This document shows positions 1-7,835 of a stretch of DNA of 64,000 nucleotides, piece after piece (the stretch's first letter is position 1; the number at the start of each line of letters is the position of its first letter). Made by a program: the position numbers and the translations under genes. Below the pieces are notes generated by a model. That model was not told where the DNA came from. It saw only the letters and a list, made by a program, of their open reading frames with translations, and did no database searches. This stretch comes from Gracilimonas sp. (lineage in GTDB: Bacteria > Bacteroidota > Rhodothermia > Balneolales > Balneolaceae), in assembly GCF_040218225.1 (NCBI RefSeq), contig NZ_JAVJQO010000002.1:310001-374000 (forward strand), given 5' to 3'.

Positions 1-232
1 GAAAGAACCTGCCGGCCACTTTCTCCTTATCGTCAGGATGAATACGACCAGACCAAGCACCACTTTTCGTAAAAAAATAATCAGCCGAAAAACCTAGTAT
101 CTTTTCAACATTAGCGCTTACAAAAGTAACAGGGTATTCGCTTGTAGATGCACATTTGAAAGCAATAATACTGCCATCCTCGAACAGCTGTTCTACATCC
201 GTACTGGTTAGTGTTTTCCGATTATCCTTCAT
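1..232 (-). CDS. PAS-domain protein, N-terminal part (cut by window edge)
   Basis: A reading frame on the minus strand begins with ATG at 232 (MKDNRKTLTS) and stays open to the window edge, giving about 77 residues. The visible part reads as a PAS sensory fold of the PAS_3 type: a segment with PVTFVSANVEKILGFS is followed by SGRIHPDDKEKV, matching the usual W/S-x-x-x-IHPDD signature. It is probably the first PAS domain of a sensor kinase or diguanylate cyclase, but the output domain lies outside the window. It is divergent from the VOC gene at 378. Confidence 0.75.
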   Translation of the reverse strand, partial: MKDNRKTLTSTDVEQLFEDGSIIAFKCASTSEYPVTFVSANVEKILGFSADYFFTKSGAWSGRIHPDDKEKVAGRFF

Positions 233-377
233 TATTTTTATAAATATTCCCTGAAACCTGTCCTAAAATAGTAAATTTACCTTCTCAAAACCTTTGCTGA
301 TAAGATTTTAACGATCTTACTATCTTGTTGAGCCTTTAGTTTATTATCGGAATAAAAAGTTAAAAATTAAGTGTGCT

Positions 378-869
378 ATGCCTGATCAATATAAAGTACC
401 TGCTCAAACCCGAATTGGACACGTTCACCTGAAAGTATCTGATTTGGATCAATCACTGGATTTCTATTGCAGGTTGTTGGGCTTCGAGCTCATAACTACC
501 TATGGTGATCAGGCTGCTTTTATTTCTGCGGGAGGCTATCATCATCACATTGGGTTAAATACCTGGCAGAGCTTAAATGCTCCTCCTGCCCCTCGAAAAA
601 GTACGGGCCTTTTTCATACGGCTATCCTCTATCCCACCCGAAAAGATCTCGCTGAGATTTTACAACGGCTCATAGATGCTGATTACCCATTATCGGGAGC
701 ATCGGATCATGGGGTATCGGAAGCACTATATTTGGATGACCCCGACCAGAATGGGGTAGAACTATATTGGGACCGACCTGAAAATGAATGGCCAAAAAAC
801 GAAGATGGCTCGTTAAATATGTTTACAAAAGCTTTAGACATTCAGGATCTTCTAGCTGAAATTGACTAA
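378..869 (+). CDS. VOC-family (glyoxalase/extradiol dioxygenase-like) protein
   Basis: A 163-residue protein with the vicinal-oxygen-chelate fold. An opening segment RIGHVHLKVSDLDQSLDFY carries the first metal-ligand His. It is followed by FYCRLLGFEL, a second His-rich stretch (GGYHHHIGLNTW), LFHTAILYP, and a closing DPDQNGVELYWDRP with the terminal Glu ligand. This pattern is close to CatE-like VOC proteins related to catechol-2,3-dioxygenase, but the natural substrate cannot be told from sequence. The gene stands alone, 75 bp before the S1/P1 nuclease gene. Family is confident, substrate unknown. Confidence 0.85.
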   Translation: MPDQYKVPAQTRIGHVHLKVSDLDQSLDFYCRLLGFELITTYGDQAAFISAGGYHHHIGLNTWQSLNAPPAPRKSTGLFHTAILYPTRKDLAEILQRLIDADYPLSGASDHGVSEALYLDDPDQNGVELYWDRPENEWPKNEDGSLNMFTKALDIQDLLAEID

Positions 870-907
870 CTACTAAAAATTTTACTGAATCATAATATTC
901 TCAACGT

Positions 908-915
908 TATCTTTG
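908..915 (+). promoter_or_regulatory. Bacteroidota-type -7 box (TATCTTTG)
   Basis: TATCTTTG matches the TAnnTTTG -7 consensus known for the primary sigma factor of Bacteroidota and lies 29 bp before the ATG of the S1/P1 nuclease gene. No clear -33 TTTG partner is visible. The assignment rests on motif match and position only. Confidence 0.4.
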
Positions 916-944
916 ATAAAAATTTTAAACCAATCTCATCTTCA

Positions 945-1724
945 ATGAAAAAGCTCCTTACCCTTTTATCCATATTTGCTTTAGGATTTACCTCAACCGC
1001 TAATGAAGCTCTTCGCTGGGGACAAATTGGTCACCGTGCCACCGGGCATGTTGCAGAGCAATACCTCACGGATAAAGCTGCATCAGAAGTAAAAAGAGTG
1101 TTAGGGAATCAATCACTCGCCGAAGTAAGTGTCTGGATGGATGAAGTTCGCTCTGACGATGCTTATGATTTTATGGCACCATGGCATTATGTAACCATAC
1201 CTGAAGGCGAAACCTATGAAACGGTAGAGAAAGCCGAAGGTGGTGATATCATTTGGGCGTTGGAAAAGGTGGTTAAAGAGCTGAAGGAAGGCAATCTCAC
1301 CCAAAAACAAGAAGAGGAAAATCTGAAGATACTCGTTCACCTTGTTGGTGATTTGCATCAACCACTTCATGTGGGTAATGGAACCGATCGTGGTGGAAAT
1401 GATGTCCGGTTACAGTGGTTCTGGAGCAACTCGAACCTGCATCGTGTGTGGGATAGTGAAATGATAGATGACAAACAACTTAGCTTCACAGAGCTTTCTG
1501 ATTTTATAAACCACCCTTCAGACCAGCAAATCAAAAAATGGCAAAGTACCTCTATCAGAGACTGGGCTTATGAATCGCAAGCTTTGCTTCCACAGGTATA
1601 TGATTTCCCGGAAGACAAGGAACTAAGCTACGAATACTCCTACAAGAACTGGGATACTGTAGAGGAACGATTGGTAAAAGCAGGTGTTCGAATGGCCGGT
1701 TTGATAAATGAGATTTATGAGTGA
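945..1724 (+). CDS. Secreted S1/P1 zinc-dependent nuclease
   Basis: A 259-residue S1/P1 nuclease. A signal peptide of about 20 residues precedes LRWGQIGHRATGHVA, so processing would place the Trp near the mature N-terminus, where family members use it with the nearby His as zinc ligands. Further ligand motifs are visible in order: WMDEVRSD, APWHYVTIP, HLVGDLHQPLHVG with NGTDRGGND, and NLHRVWDSEMID. All parts of the trinuclear zinc site therefore appear present. These enzymes cut single-stranded DNA and RNA and remove 3'-phosphates. The predicted location is periplasmic or extracellular, which would fit nucleic-acid scavenging. It is probably monocistronic. Confidence 0.93.
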   Translation: MKKLLTLLSIFALGFTSTANEALRWGQIGHRATGHVAEQYLTDKAASEVKRVLGNQSLAEVSVWMDEVRSDDAYDFMAPWHYVTIPEGETYETVEKAEGGDIIWALEKVVKELKEGNLTQKQEEENLKILVHLVGDLHQPLHVGNGTDRGGNDVRLQWFWSNSNLHRVWDSEMIDDKQLSFTELSDFINHPSDQQIKKWQSTSIRDWAYESQALLPQVYDFPEDKELSYEYSYKNWDTVEERLVKAGVRMAGLINEIYE

Positions 1725-2107
1725 TGAAGTAGATAAGTGGGCTATTTTTAAAGATAATCCCGGATTCATAAACCTGCGATTCAGAAGCTGAACTACAATC
1801 CATCAAAATTAGTTAATTTCCATAATCTATAAGTCGCTCACTACATCACTTCATTACCATATCACTCCCTTCAATCTTCATAAAGTGTAAAAACTTAAAT
1901 CGGGTTTGGTATTGGCAAATATTCAGGGGATCTTTGGTACACAAATTAAAGGCAACATCGGTATTTATTTATTAGTACAGTATTTATTTCCCTTCTATAG
2001 TTTGTATAACTAACACACAATCTTCACAGCCGATTTTAGAAATGAAGTATGCTCATATTGAAGCATATAGTACACTGTGCCTGTGAAAAAAACACTTATT
2101 ATTTATT
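1725..2107. other. Intergenic region with imperfect inverted arms and the csp leader
   Basis: No gene is supported in these 383 bp. The first part has two imperfectly complementary arms, around 1717-1740 (GTGATGAAGTAGATAAGTGG) and 1833-1867 (on the opposite strand ATGAAGTGATGTAGTGAGCG), separated by roughly 100 bp. This may be a degenerate mobile or folding element. The last 130 bp hold the conserved element (1979-2015) and the untranslated leader of the first csp gene. Confidence 0.4.
1979..2015 (+). promoter_or_regulatory. Conserved csp upstream element, copy 1
   Basis: A 37-bp stretch with core TTCTATAGTTTGTATAAC matches the region before the second csp gene (6161-6197) at 34 of 37 positions. 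It ends 92 bp before the csp start. The core TATAGTTTG resembles the Bacteroidota -7 box TAnnTTTG with one extra base. It is most likely the promoter plus the first bases of a long csp 5' leader, but a co-regulatory operator is also possible. Confidence 0.6.
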
Positions 2108-2317
2108 ATGGAATACGGTAAAATTAAATGGTTTGACGGCCAAAAAGGATTTGGTTTCATTAAACCTGAAAATGGTGAAAAAGATGTCTTTGTTCACCGA
2201 AACAACGTCGAAAACCTCGGGTTTAACGAGGATATCAACGACGGTGAAGAAGTTGAATTTGCTGTTGAAGAAACAGACAAAGGACTTAGCGCAGTAGATG
2301 TATATCTGCTCGAATGA
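2108..2317 (+). CDS. Cold-shock domain protein, copy 1
   Basis: A 69-residue single cold-shock domain. RNP-1 is KGFGFIKP and RNP-2 is VFVHRN, and the opening is GKIKWFD. Such proteins bind single-stranded RNA or DNA and act as RNA chaperones in the cytoplasm. The length is standard. It shares 52 of 69 residues with the second copy at 6279, and both have the same 37-bp upstream element, so this is a duplication with retained control. A strong intrinsic terminator follows at 2339. A frame at 2049-2297 over the same DNA is rejected. Confidence 0.95.
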   Translation: MEYGKIKWFDGQKGFGFIKPENGEKDVFVHRNNVENLGFNEDINDGEEVEFAVEETDKGLSAVDVYLLE

Positions 2318-2338
2318 TGTCCTGATTCAATAGATCTG

Positions 2339-2374
2339 AATGCCTCACATAGATTTATGTGAGGCATTTTTTTT
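2339..2374 (+). terminator. Intrinsic terminator of csp copy 1
   Basis: The arms AATGCCTCACATA and TATGTGAGGCATT form a near-perfect stem with a tiny loop, followed at once by a run of eight T. It lies 22 bp after the csp stop. Confidence 0.9.
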
Positions 2375-2447
2375 ATCTGCTATTCTTTTCTTGAAACATC
2401 TCCCCGGTTCAGCTACTCTTGTTCTAAACCAACCATGGGGAATACAA

Positions 2448-2846
2448 ATGATTTTATATAAAAAACGACGACACTATAAGTATACTTTGGTCGAATCCTA
2501 TTCCAGAACACTTGAAATTCAGCCCGATGAGAAGCTGGGTAACAACTTTATGTATCTGGATACAAACGGAAAACTCTATATTTCAAAAGGGTACTCCTGG
2601 GATGGTCCAAGTGGCCCAACCCTGGACACTAAAAACTTTATGCCGGGCTCATTGGTACATGATGCATTGTACCAGTTGATGAGAGAAAAATATTTGGATT
2701 ATGAGTACAGAAAGTATGCAGATGAACTTCTCAGAGATATGTGTGTAGAAGACAGTATGAGTAAGATTCGGGCTTTCTTCGTGTATTGGGCAGTTCGCAT
2801 ATTCGGAGCTTCTTCAGCTAAACCAGACACTCTTAAAGCTCCATAA
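2448..2846 (+). CDS. DUF1353 family protein
   Basis: About 132 residues from ATG 2448 (MILYKKRRHYKYTL). The open frame extends upstream to 2340, but that start lies inside the csp terminator stem, so 2448 is preferred. The centre shows the DUF1353 signature: GYSWDGPSGP, then PGSLVHDALYQLMR with the conserved His-Asp pair. DUF1353 is a small family found in bacterial chromosomes and phages, without an established function. A hydrophobic C-terminal segment (FFVYWAVRIFG) could touch the membrane. It is convergent with the S10 peptidase gene, with a palindromic element between them. Family is fairly sure, function unknown. Confidence 0.8.
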   Translation: MILYKKRRHYKYTLVESYSRTLEIQPDEKLGNNFMYLDTNGKLYISKGYSWDGPSGPTLDTKNFMPGSLVHDALYQLMREKYLDYEYRKYADELLRDMCVEDSMSKIRAFFVYWAVRIFGASSAKPDTLKAP

Positions 2847-2864
2847 AATAAACCAGAAAAGCGC

Positions 2865-2930
2865 CATTGCGAGGAGATCGCCTCATCGAAACAAGATAGT
2901 TTAGCTCAAACTATAATTCTCCTCGCGATG
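2865..2930. repeat. Nested palindromic element (GCGAGGAG type)
   Basis: The outer arms CATTGCGAGGAG (2865-2876) and CTCCTCGCGATG (2919-2930) are complementary, with a G-T-type wobble near the ends. An inner hairpin is formed by ATAGTTT and AAACTAT. It sits between the convergent DUF1353 and S10 peptidase genes and may end both transcripts. The CATTGCGAGGAG...CTCCTCGCGATGACG pattern resembles dispersed palindromic repeats of bacterial genomes. Confidence 0.6.
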
Positions 2931-2950
2931 ACGGTAGGTTTATAACCGGA

Positions 2951-4477
2951 TCAATACCTTGCAGGCATTCCTTCTTCCGGAATGGAGTTTTCTATGAATA
3001 CCCGGATGTCTTCATTGGAAGTAGCCAGGTCTTCAGCGCGCAGGTACATCATATGTCCACTTCGGTAGCCTTTAAATGAAAGGCGATCTTTTAATCTGCC
3101 ACTGGGATCCATATTCCACATGGTGTATTTCGCATCGAAGTAATTAGTACCACCGTCATAATAACCAGATTGTATCAAGGTGTGAAGAAATGGGTTTTCA
3201 GCCATTGCTGATCTTAGATCTTCTCCGGTGTTATCTCCACTACGATTCCATGGGTGAACCGGTCCAAAAGTCCAGTACTGCAGATCGGTTTCATAACCAA
3301 GTTCACTCCGGAGATAGTGGTTGATTGCAGGTGTAAATGCATGATTCCAGGCCGTTAAAGCAGGGTCGTAATCGTAGCGCTCACCCGCATTTTCACGGTC
3401 CACTCCGCGGTAACGAGAATCGAGTCGGCCAACCGTCAAACCCTGATCTCTGAGTAACTCTTTCCAGAAAAATGAAGTTGAGATTCGCAGATTCCGGTCC
3501 AGAATAGATTGTACCGATAATCCCGAATATTCAGATACTTTTTCTGCAATACGTCTTTTTTCTGTCTCTTCTAAGAATCCACCTTTAGCAAGTGCAGGTA
3601 TAAATTCATCAATAGCAAAAGCTTCCACTTCGGGAAGAATTTCATCCAGATCTTTACTTTGCAGTTCACTGCCCAGGGCATTATGGTACCAGGCTGTTGC
3701 GGCATAGTATGGCAAAGCGGTAGCATCTTCTACTGCCCCCTCTCTCTCAACACCAAGTCCGGTTGGAGAAACTAAAATCACTCCATTCAGATACATCCAG
3801 TAAGAAGACTGAAGCTCATTAGCCAAACCGGATACACGAGTTGTACCATAGCTTTCACCAATAAGGTATTTTGGGGAAGGCCAGCGATTCTGCCGGTTTA
3901 CAAATGTATTGATCCAGTCGGCCAGGTACTCAATATCAGCGTTCACGCCAAAAAACTCAGAACGATCTGTTTCAGAATCAATGATACGGGAGAAAGCCAC
4001 ATTTACCGGATTCACAAAAACAATATCAGCAACGTCCAAAATAGAATGTGGATTATCTTCTACTCCGTAGGGTTGAATAGGAAAACCTTCGTCATCAATT
4101 TTCAGTTTTTTAGGTCCGGTATAACCAATGTGCATCCACACAGATGCCGAACCCGGGCCTCCGTTAAATGAAAAAACCAATGGGCGACGCTCTTTATTTT
4201 TTATATCTGAACGCTCGTAATAAGTATAAAATAAAGTGGCTATTGGTTTTCCTTCCTCATTCCATACTGGTTGGTTACCGACGGTGGTTGTATAAGGAAT
4301 CTTCTTGCCTTTGATAGTAACCTGATGGTCAGAGGTCTTGGACCAGTCTACTTTGGATACCCGTTCAGTTGGGGAAGAATCGGGGGCCACGCTTACAGCC
4401 TGGCTAACACCCATTTTAGGAAAAGCTGCTATCGAGAAACTGCATAGAAATACAAATGCTTTTATACCTGCTTTCAT
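2951..4477 (-). CDS. Secreted S10 serine carboxypeptidase-like peptidase
   Basis: A 508-residue protein with a signal peptide (MKAGIKAFVFLCSFSIAAF..., cleavage near VSQA). It carries the S10 family features: oxyanion-hole segment FSFNGGPGSASVW, nucleophile motif GESYGTTR near residue 207, a C-terminal DAKYTMWNMD region with the likely catalytic Asp, and RSGHMMYLR with the catalytic His. Family S10 removes C-terminal amino acids from peptides. The predicted location is periplasmic or extracellular. Together with the aspartyl protease just upstream on the same strand (84-bp gap) it forms a pair of exported proteases. Substrate is unknown. Confidence 0.93.
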   Translation of the reverse strand: MKAGIKAFVFLCSFSIAAFPKMGVSQAVSVAPDSSPTERVSKVDWSKTSDHQVTIKGKKIPYTTTVGNQPVWNEEGKPIATLFYTYYERSDIKNKERRPLVFSFNGGPGSASVWMHIGYTGPKKLKIDDEGFPIQPYGVEDNPHSILDVADIVFVNPVNVAFSRIIDSETDRSEFFGVNADIEYLADWINTFVNRQNRWPSPKYLIGESYGTTRVSGLANELQSSYWMYLNGVILVSPTGLGVEREGAVEDATALPYYAATAWYHNALGSELQSKDLDEILPEVEAFAIDEFIPALAKGGFLEETEKRRIAEKVSEYSGLSVQSILDRNLRISTSFFWKELLRDQGLTVGRLDSRYRGVDRENAGERYDYDPALTAWNHAFTPAINHYLRSELGYETDLQYWTFGPVHPWNRSGDNTGEDLRSAMAENPFLHTLIQSGYYDGGTNYFDAKYTMWNMDPSGRLKDRLSFKGYRSGHMMYLRAEDLATSNEDIRVFIENSIPEEGMPARY

Positions 4478-4560
4478 AGTTAGAATAATTTTTTAATTGA
4501 AGAGTAACGATGAGTATTTACCAATTCTGGAGCTGAATTTCCTGTCAAATTCGGTAAATA

Positions 4561-5916
4561 TTATTTTTTAGGATCAACCTTAAGCTCGTTTTCTAGCTTA
4601 AACCGAAAGCTTTTATATAAACTGTCTCTTTGAACTCTAAGTCTTATTCTCGAATCCTGTCTTTTCTGAAAAATATTAAGCACATCATTTAAATTCATAC
4701 GAGCTGCTGCCTCCCCATTTATGTACTTAATAATGTCTCCAACCTGAACCCCATCCTTCTGAGCAGGAGAGCCTTCCCTTATATCGGAAATAACATAAAT
4801 TGGAAGATTCGGAACAGGAGTGTTTACTTCTATTCCACTAAGGTTGTAATTAAAGTCATCTCCAAAGTCTTTATTTTTTCTTAGTAGTATATAACCACCC
4901 TTATAGTGAAAAATAATTTTAAATCGACGGAGCACTTCTCCGCCAAGACTTCCATTCCTGTCACCTAACTCAAAAGCTTTACGTATGGCAAAACTATCAG
5001 GGTAAGCTACAACAGGTTGTTCAAAAATATATTCACTTCCCAGTTTCATTTTTTGAACCCTACCCAAGTAGCCATTTACGTTTCCACTCAGCCCTACACC
5101 AATAAGAGTACTGATATTTGATTGGGGAACTACAATGCTATCATGAGTCATTGTATAAAGGGAAAAAGCATTACTTGATCCGGAATCAATCAACAACCGG
5201 ATTTGAGTATACGAGACTCCCGGATTATGCTTAAAATCGAGTTCTATGTATGGTTTTTTTTGCTCAATATGAATTGGAAGCTTAAACCACTTTCGATGCT
5301 TGGGTAGTTCTTCAAACTTCTCTTCAAATTCTACTGGGTCATATAAGACCAACTTTTTATTTTGATAATCAATTTCAACTGCATATTGAGAAAATAAATC
5401 GTACCCGATTAAGCCATGAACGTACGTTCCCATTAAAGAGGAAAGCTTAAAAATATCCGTCTTTAGAAAAAGAATTTCTACATTATTTCCCTCAATCCTT
5501 CCAATATTAAGTTTGTTTTGATCAGCATAAAAAGCCTCAACTGGTTCTCCTTCACCCAAACCCGATAGAGTAACTGTTCGTGAGCTTTCCAGAAAAACTT
5601 CTTCCCCATTTGGCAAGGAGCTTATAAGTGTGTTGCTTACGCCAGTATCAACTATAAACTTCAAAGGTACTGACCCATTTACACTGGCTTCTATAATAAT
5701 CAGGTTATTTATAAGCTCGAATGGAACAATAACCGGCCGATCAGGTCTCCCATTTATATTAAATGTAGTTTTCTCAGTTTCACTTAAGACCGTATTTTGG
5801 GCACATATTTGCTTTTCATCTATAAAAAAAGCCGAAAACAAAACCAAAATTCCCGAAACTAAACTCCGGTACCCGCTAAGCTTTTTATATGCCGACAAAT
5901 TAGTCACTGGATCCAA
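4561..5916 (-). CDS. Exported aspartyl protease-like protein with PDZ domain
   Basis: A 451-residue protein with an N-terminal hydrophobic export signal (residues about 17-40, ending ICAQ). Two aspartyl protease motifs are visible, IVDTGVSNTLI with Asp90 and LIDSGSSNAF with Asp245. Each is in a retropepsin-like lobe, and the first lobe closes with the usual GLIGYDLFSQY segment. A PDZ domain follows at about 370-440 (REGSPAQKDGVQVGDIIKYING). A single chain with both Asp motifs could form a two-lobed active site without dimerising, which is inference. Such Asp_protease_2 + PDZ proteins are common in Bacteroidota and mostly uncharacterised. It is probably periplasmic. Confidence 0.85.
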   Translation of the reverse strand: MDPVTNLSAYKKLSGYRSLVSGILVLFSAFFIDEKQICAQNTVLSETEKTTFNINGRPDRPVIVPFELINNLIIIEASVNGSVPLKFIVDTGVSNTLISSLPNGEEVFLESSRTVTLSGLGEGEPVEAFYADQNKLNIGRIEGNNVEILFLKTDIFKLSSLMGTYVHGLIGYDLFSQYAVEIDYQNKKLVLYDPVEFEEKFEELPKHRKWFKLPIHIEQKKPYIELDFKHNPGVSYTQIRLLIDSGSSNAFSLYTMTHDSIVVPQSNISTLIGVGLSGNVNGYLGRVQKMKLGSEYIFEQPVVAYPDSFAIRKAFELGDRNGSLGGEVLRRFKIIFHYKGGYILLRKNKDFGDDFNYNLSGIEVNTPVPNLPIYVISDIREGSPAQKDGVQVGDIIKYINGEAAARMNLNDVLNIFQKRQDSRIRLRVQRDSLYKSFRFKLENELKVDPKK

Positions 5917-6278
5917 ATTATATTCATTCTAACCATACCAGACACCCATATAAAAGTACTCATGATCACATTTATTGTCTGGTTAGTTTACAAGTAATCT
6001 AGCTCAGAACCTCTTAATCAAATTTCAAACAAACAATCCTAATTTTCCTGTTGTACATATCTACTAAATAAACAGGGCATTATTTGGTATTAATTGTAAT
6101 AAAGAAGATATTAGAGGTGATGCAAATGTATGGTAAGAATCAGTATTAGTAATTTAGTTTAGTATTTGTTTCCCCTCTATAGTTTGTACAACTAACAAAA
6201 AATTATGCAGCCGCACTCTTAAATACTTCATTAACTGAACTTTAAGGATACGCTGCGTTCAATACAACACAACACATT
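5917..6278. other. Intergenic region before csp copy 2
   Basis: These 362 bp between divergent genes are AT-rich. The only clear structure is the csp element at 6161-6197 and the leader after it. The promoter of the aspartyl protease gene must also lie here, but no clean motif is visible. No gene is supported. Confidence 0.6.
6161..6197 (+). promoter_or_regulatory. Conserved csp upstream element, copy 2
   Basis: This matches copy 1 (1979-2015) at 34 of 37 positions, with core CTCTATAGTTTGTACAAC. It ends 81 bp before the csp start, and a shared CAGCCG follows shortly after in both copies. Because the flanks are otherwise diverged, the conservation points to function, most likely a promoter and cold-shock leader. 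Confidence 0.6.
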
Positions 6279-6488
6279 ATGGAATACGGTAAAATTAAAT
6301 GGTTTGATGCACAAAAAGGTTTTGGTTTCATCGAACCTGAAAATGGTGGAAAAGATATTTTTGTTCACCGCAACAACATTCAAAACCTTGGATTTGAAGA
6401 GGGGCTTGCTGATGGTGAAGAAGTAGAATTCGAAGTCGAAGAAACTCCTAAAGGCCTTAGCGCTGTAGAAGTTTCAAGAGTCGGATAA
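6279..6488 (+). CDS. Cold-shock domain protein, copy 2
   Basis: A 69-residue cold-shock domain protein with KGFGFIEP (RNP-1) and IFVHRN (RNP-2). It is identical to the copy at 2108 at 52 of 69 positions, and the differences cluster in the C-terminal half and the last strand. It is expected to act as an RNA chaperone in the cytoplasm. It is monocistronic, with the conserved upstream element and a strong terminator. The two proteases between the copies are on the other strand, so the csp genes are not one operon. Confidence 0.95.
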   Translation: MEYGKIKWFDAQKGFGFIEPENGGKDIFVHRNNIQNLGFEEGLADGEEVEFEVEETPKGLSAVEVSRVG

Positions 6489-6516
6489 TTCTATCCATTG
6501 ATTCTTTATTTATCAA

Positions 6517-6548
6517 CCCCTCACTTGAATCAAGTGAGGGGTTTTTTT
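6517..6548 (+). terminator. Intrinsic terminator of csp copy 2
   Basis: The arms CCCCTCACTTGA and TCAAGTGAGGGG form a perfect stem, followed by seven T. It ends 28 bp before the next gene. Confidence 0.92.
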
Positions 6549-6576
6549 ATACCTTCTATTTCCTTTTGATAGTACT

Positions 6577-7776
6577 ATGATTGATAAACCATTTGATCTC
6601 ATCCTTATTGGAGCAACCGGATTTACCGGCAAACGGGCTGCTCATTATCTCAAAAAACATGCCCCGGAATCTTTCAAATGGGGGATTGCCGCCAGAAATC
6701 CAGATAAAGTCACAGCACTATCCCATGAATTGAATATCCCGGATGATCGGTGCTTTATCGTCGATAACCTTAATAAAAGAAAGGTTGAGGAAGTTGTTCA
6801 AAAAGCAAAGATAATCATTACTACAGCTGGTCCATTTTCACTGTATGGAGAAAATGTAATTTCAGCATGTGCCACCTATGGAACTCATTACCTGGATATA
6901 ACCGGAGAAGTGGGCTTTATTAAAGAAATGACCATCAAATACGAAAAGGATGCTGAAAATAGCGGAGCTCTTCTGATTCCTTTTTCCGGCTTCGATTCTG
7001 TACCTGCCGACATCACTTCTTATCTGCTGCAAAAAGAATTTGATCATCCCGAAAAGCTAAGCATCAAAAGCTATTATTCAATTAGTGGAGGATTCAATGG
7101 CGGCACAATCGCTACGATGCTGAACAAGTTTGAAACCGGTGAGTACAAAAAAATGAATGATCCTTCATTATTACTGAATGGTGACAATGTTCAGCAAATA
7201 CATACTCCCAAAGACGTTCAGTTTTTTGGGTTTGACACCGCTATAAAACGCTGGTCGGCACCGTTTATCATGGGAGCTATTAATTCCAAGGTAGTTTATA
7301 AAACAGCCGATTTAATGAGAATTCAGGGCATACCTTATGCTGAAAGCATCTCTTACAGCGAGCACTCTACCCTTGGTAAATGGTATAATCCCCTCCCTTT
7401 TTTAGTGGTATCAACAATTGTGCTTTCTATAACTTTTTTTGGGCCCTATAAATGGTTCAGACATCTACTCCAAAAAATAATGCCTGCACCAGGAGAGGGG
7501 CCTTCTGAAGAACAGATTGAAAATGGGTATTTCAAGCTGCGAGCTATTGCCCGAAATGAAAAAGGACAAAAGGCTTCTTTGAAAATGAGGTATCCTGGTG
7601 ATCCGGGAAATAAATCTACCGTATTCTTTTTATGTGAATCAGCTCTCTGCTTAGCTGAAAACTCAGACAAACTGAAGTCACAATCGGGAATTAAAACCCC
7701 TATATCGGCATTGGGTAATTTACTTGTCAAACGACTTTCGAAACGTGGACTAATGATAACACTAGCTAAAGAATGA
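6577..7776 (+). CDS. Saccharopine dehydrogenase-like / trans-acting enoyl reductase-type oxidoreductase
   Basis: A 399-residue protein opening with a Rossmann NAD(P)-binding motif (LILIGATGFTGKRAA, residues 8-22). The substrate-binding part begins with PFSGFDSVPADITSYLL, the hallmark of the saccharopine dehydrogenase-like enoyl reductase family, and a hydrophobic segment near 275-290 (PFLVVSTIVLSITFF) suggests membrane contact. Relatives act on lipid-linked substrates in mycobacteria, and others are uncharacterised. The desaturase gene follows after 59 bp in the same direction, so a role in lipid modification is plausible but inferred. Confidence 0.8.
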   Translation: MIDKPFDLILIGATGFTGKRAAHYLKKHAPESFKWGIAARNPDKVTALSHELNIPDDRCFIVDNLNKRKVEEVVQKAKIIITTAGPFSLYGENVISACATYGTHYLDITGEVGFIKEMTIKYEKDAENSGALLIPFSGFDSVPADITSYLLQKEFDHPEKLSIKSYYSISGGFNGGTIATMLNKFETGEYKKMNDPSLLLNGDNVQQIHTPKDVQFFGFDTAIKRWSAPFIMGAINSKVVYKTADLMRIQGIPYAESISYSEHSTLGKWYNPLPFLVVSTIVLSITFFGPYKWFRHLLQKIMPAPGEGPSEEQIENGYFKLRAIARNEKGQKASLKMRYPGDPGNKSTVFFLCESALCLAENSDKLKSQSGIKTPISALGNLLVKRLSKRGLMITLAKE

Positions 7777-7835
7777 TTTTGGCATAATTATACGTATTTT
7801 GAGTGATGGCAATGATTAACTAAAAATGGGGCTTC

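Noticed and set aside
2340-2447. Upstream extension of the DUF1353 frame starting MPHIDLCEAF
   Set aside because: It begins inside the stem of the csp terminator; family similarity starts only after Met at 2448.
4514-4561. Long palindrome TATTTACC...GGTAAATA between the aspartyl protease and S10 genes
   Set aside because: A stem is possible, but the inner part pairs poorly and no T-run follows on either useful strand, so I do not call it a terminator.
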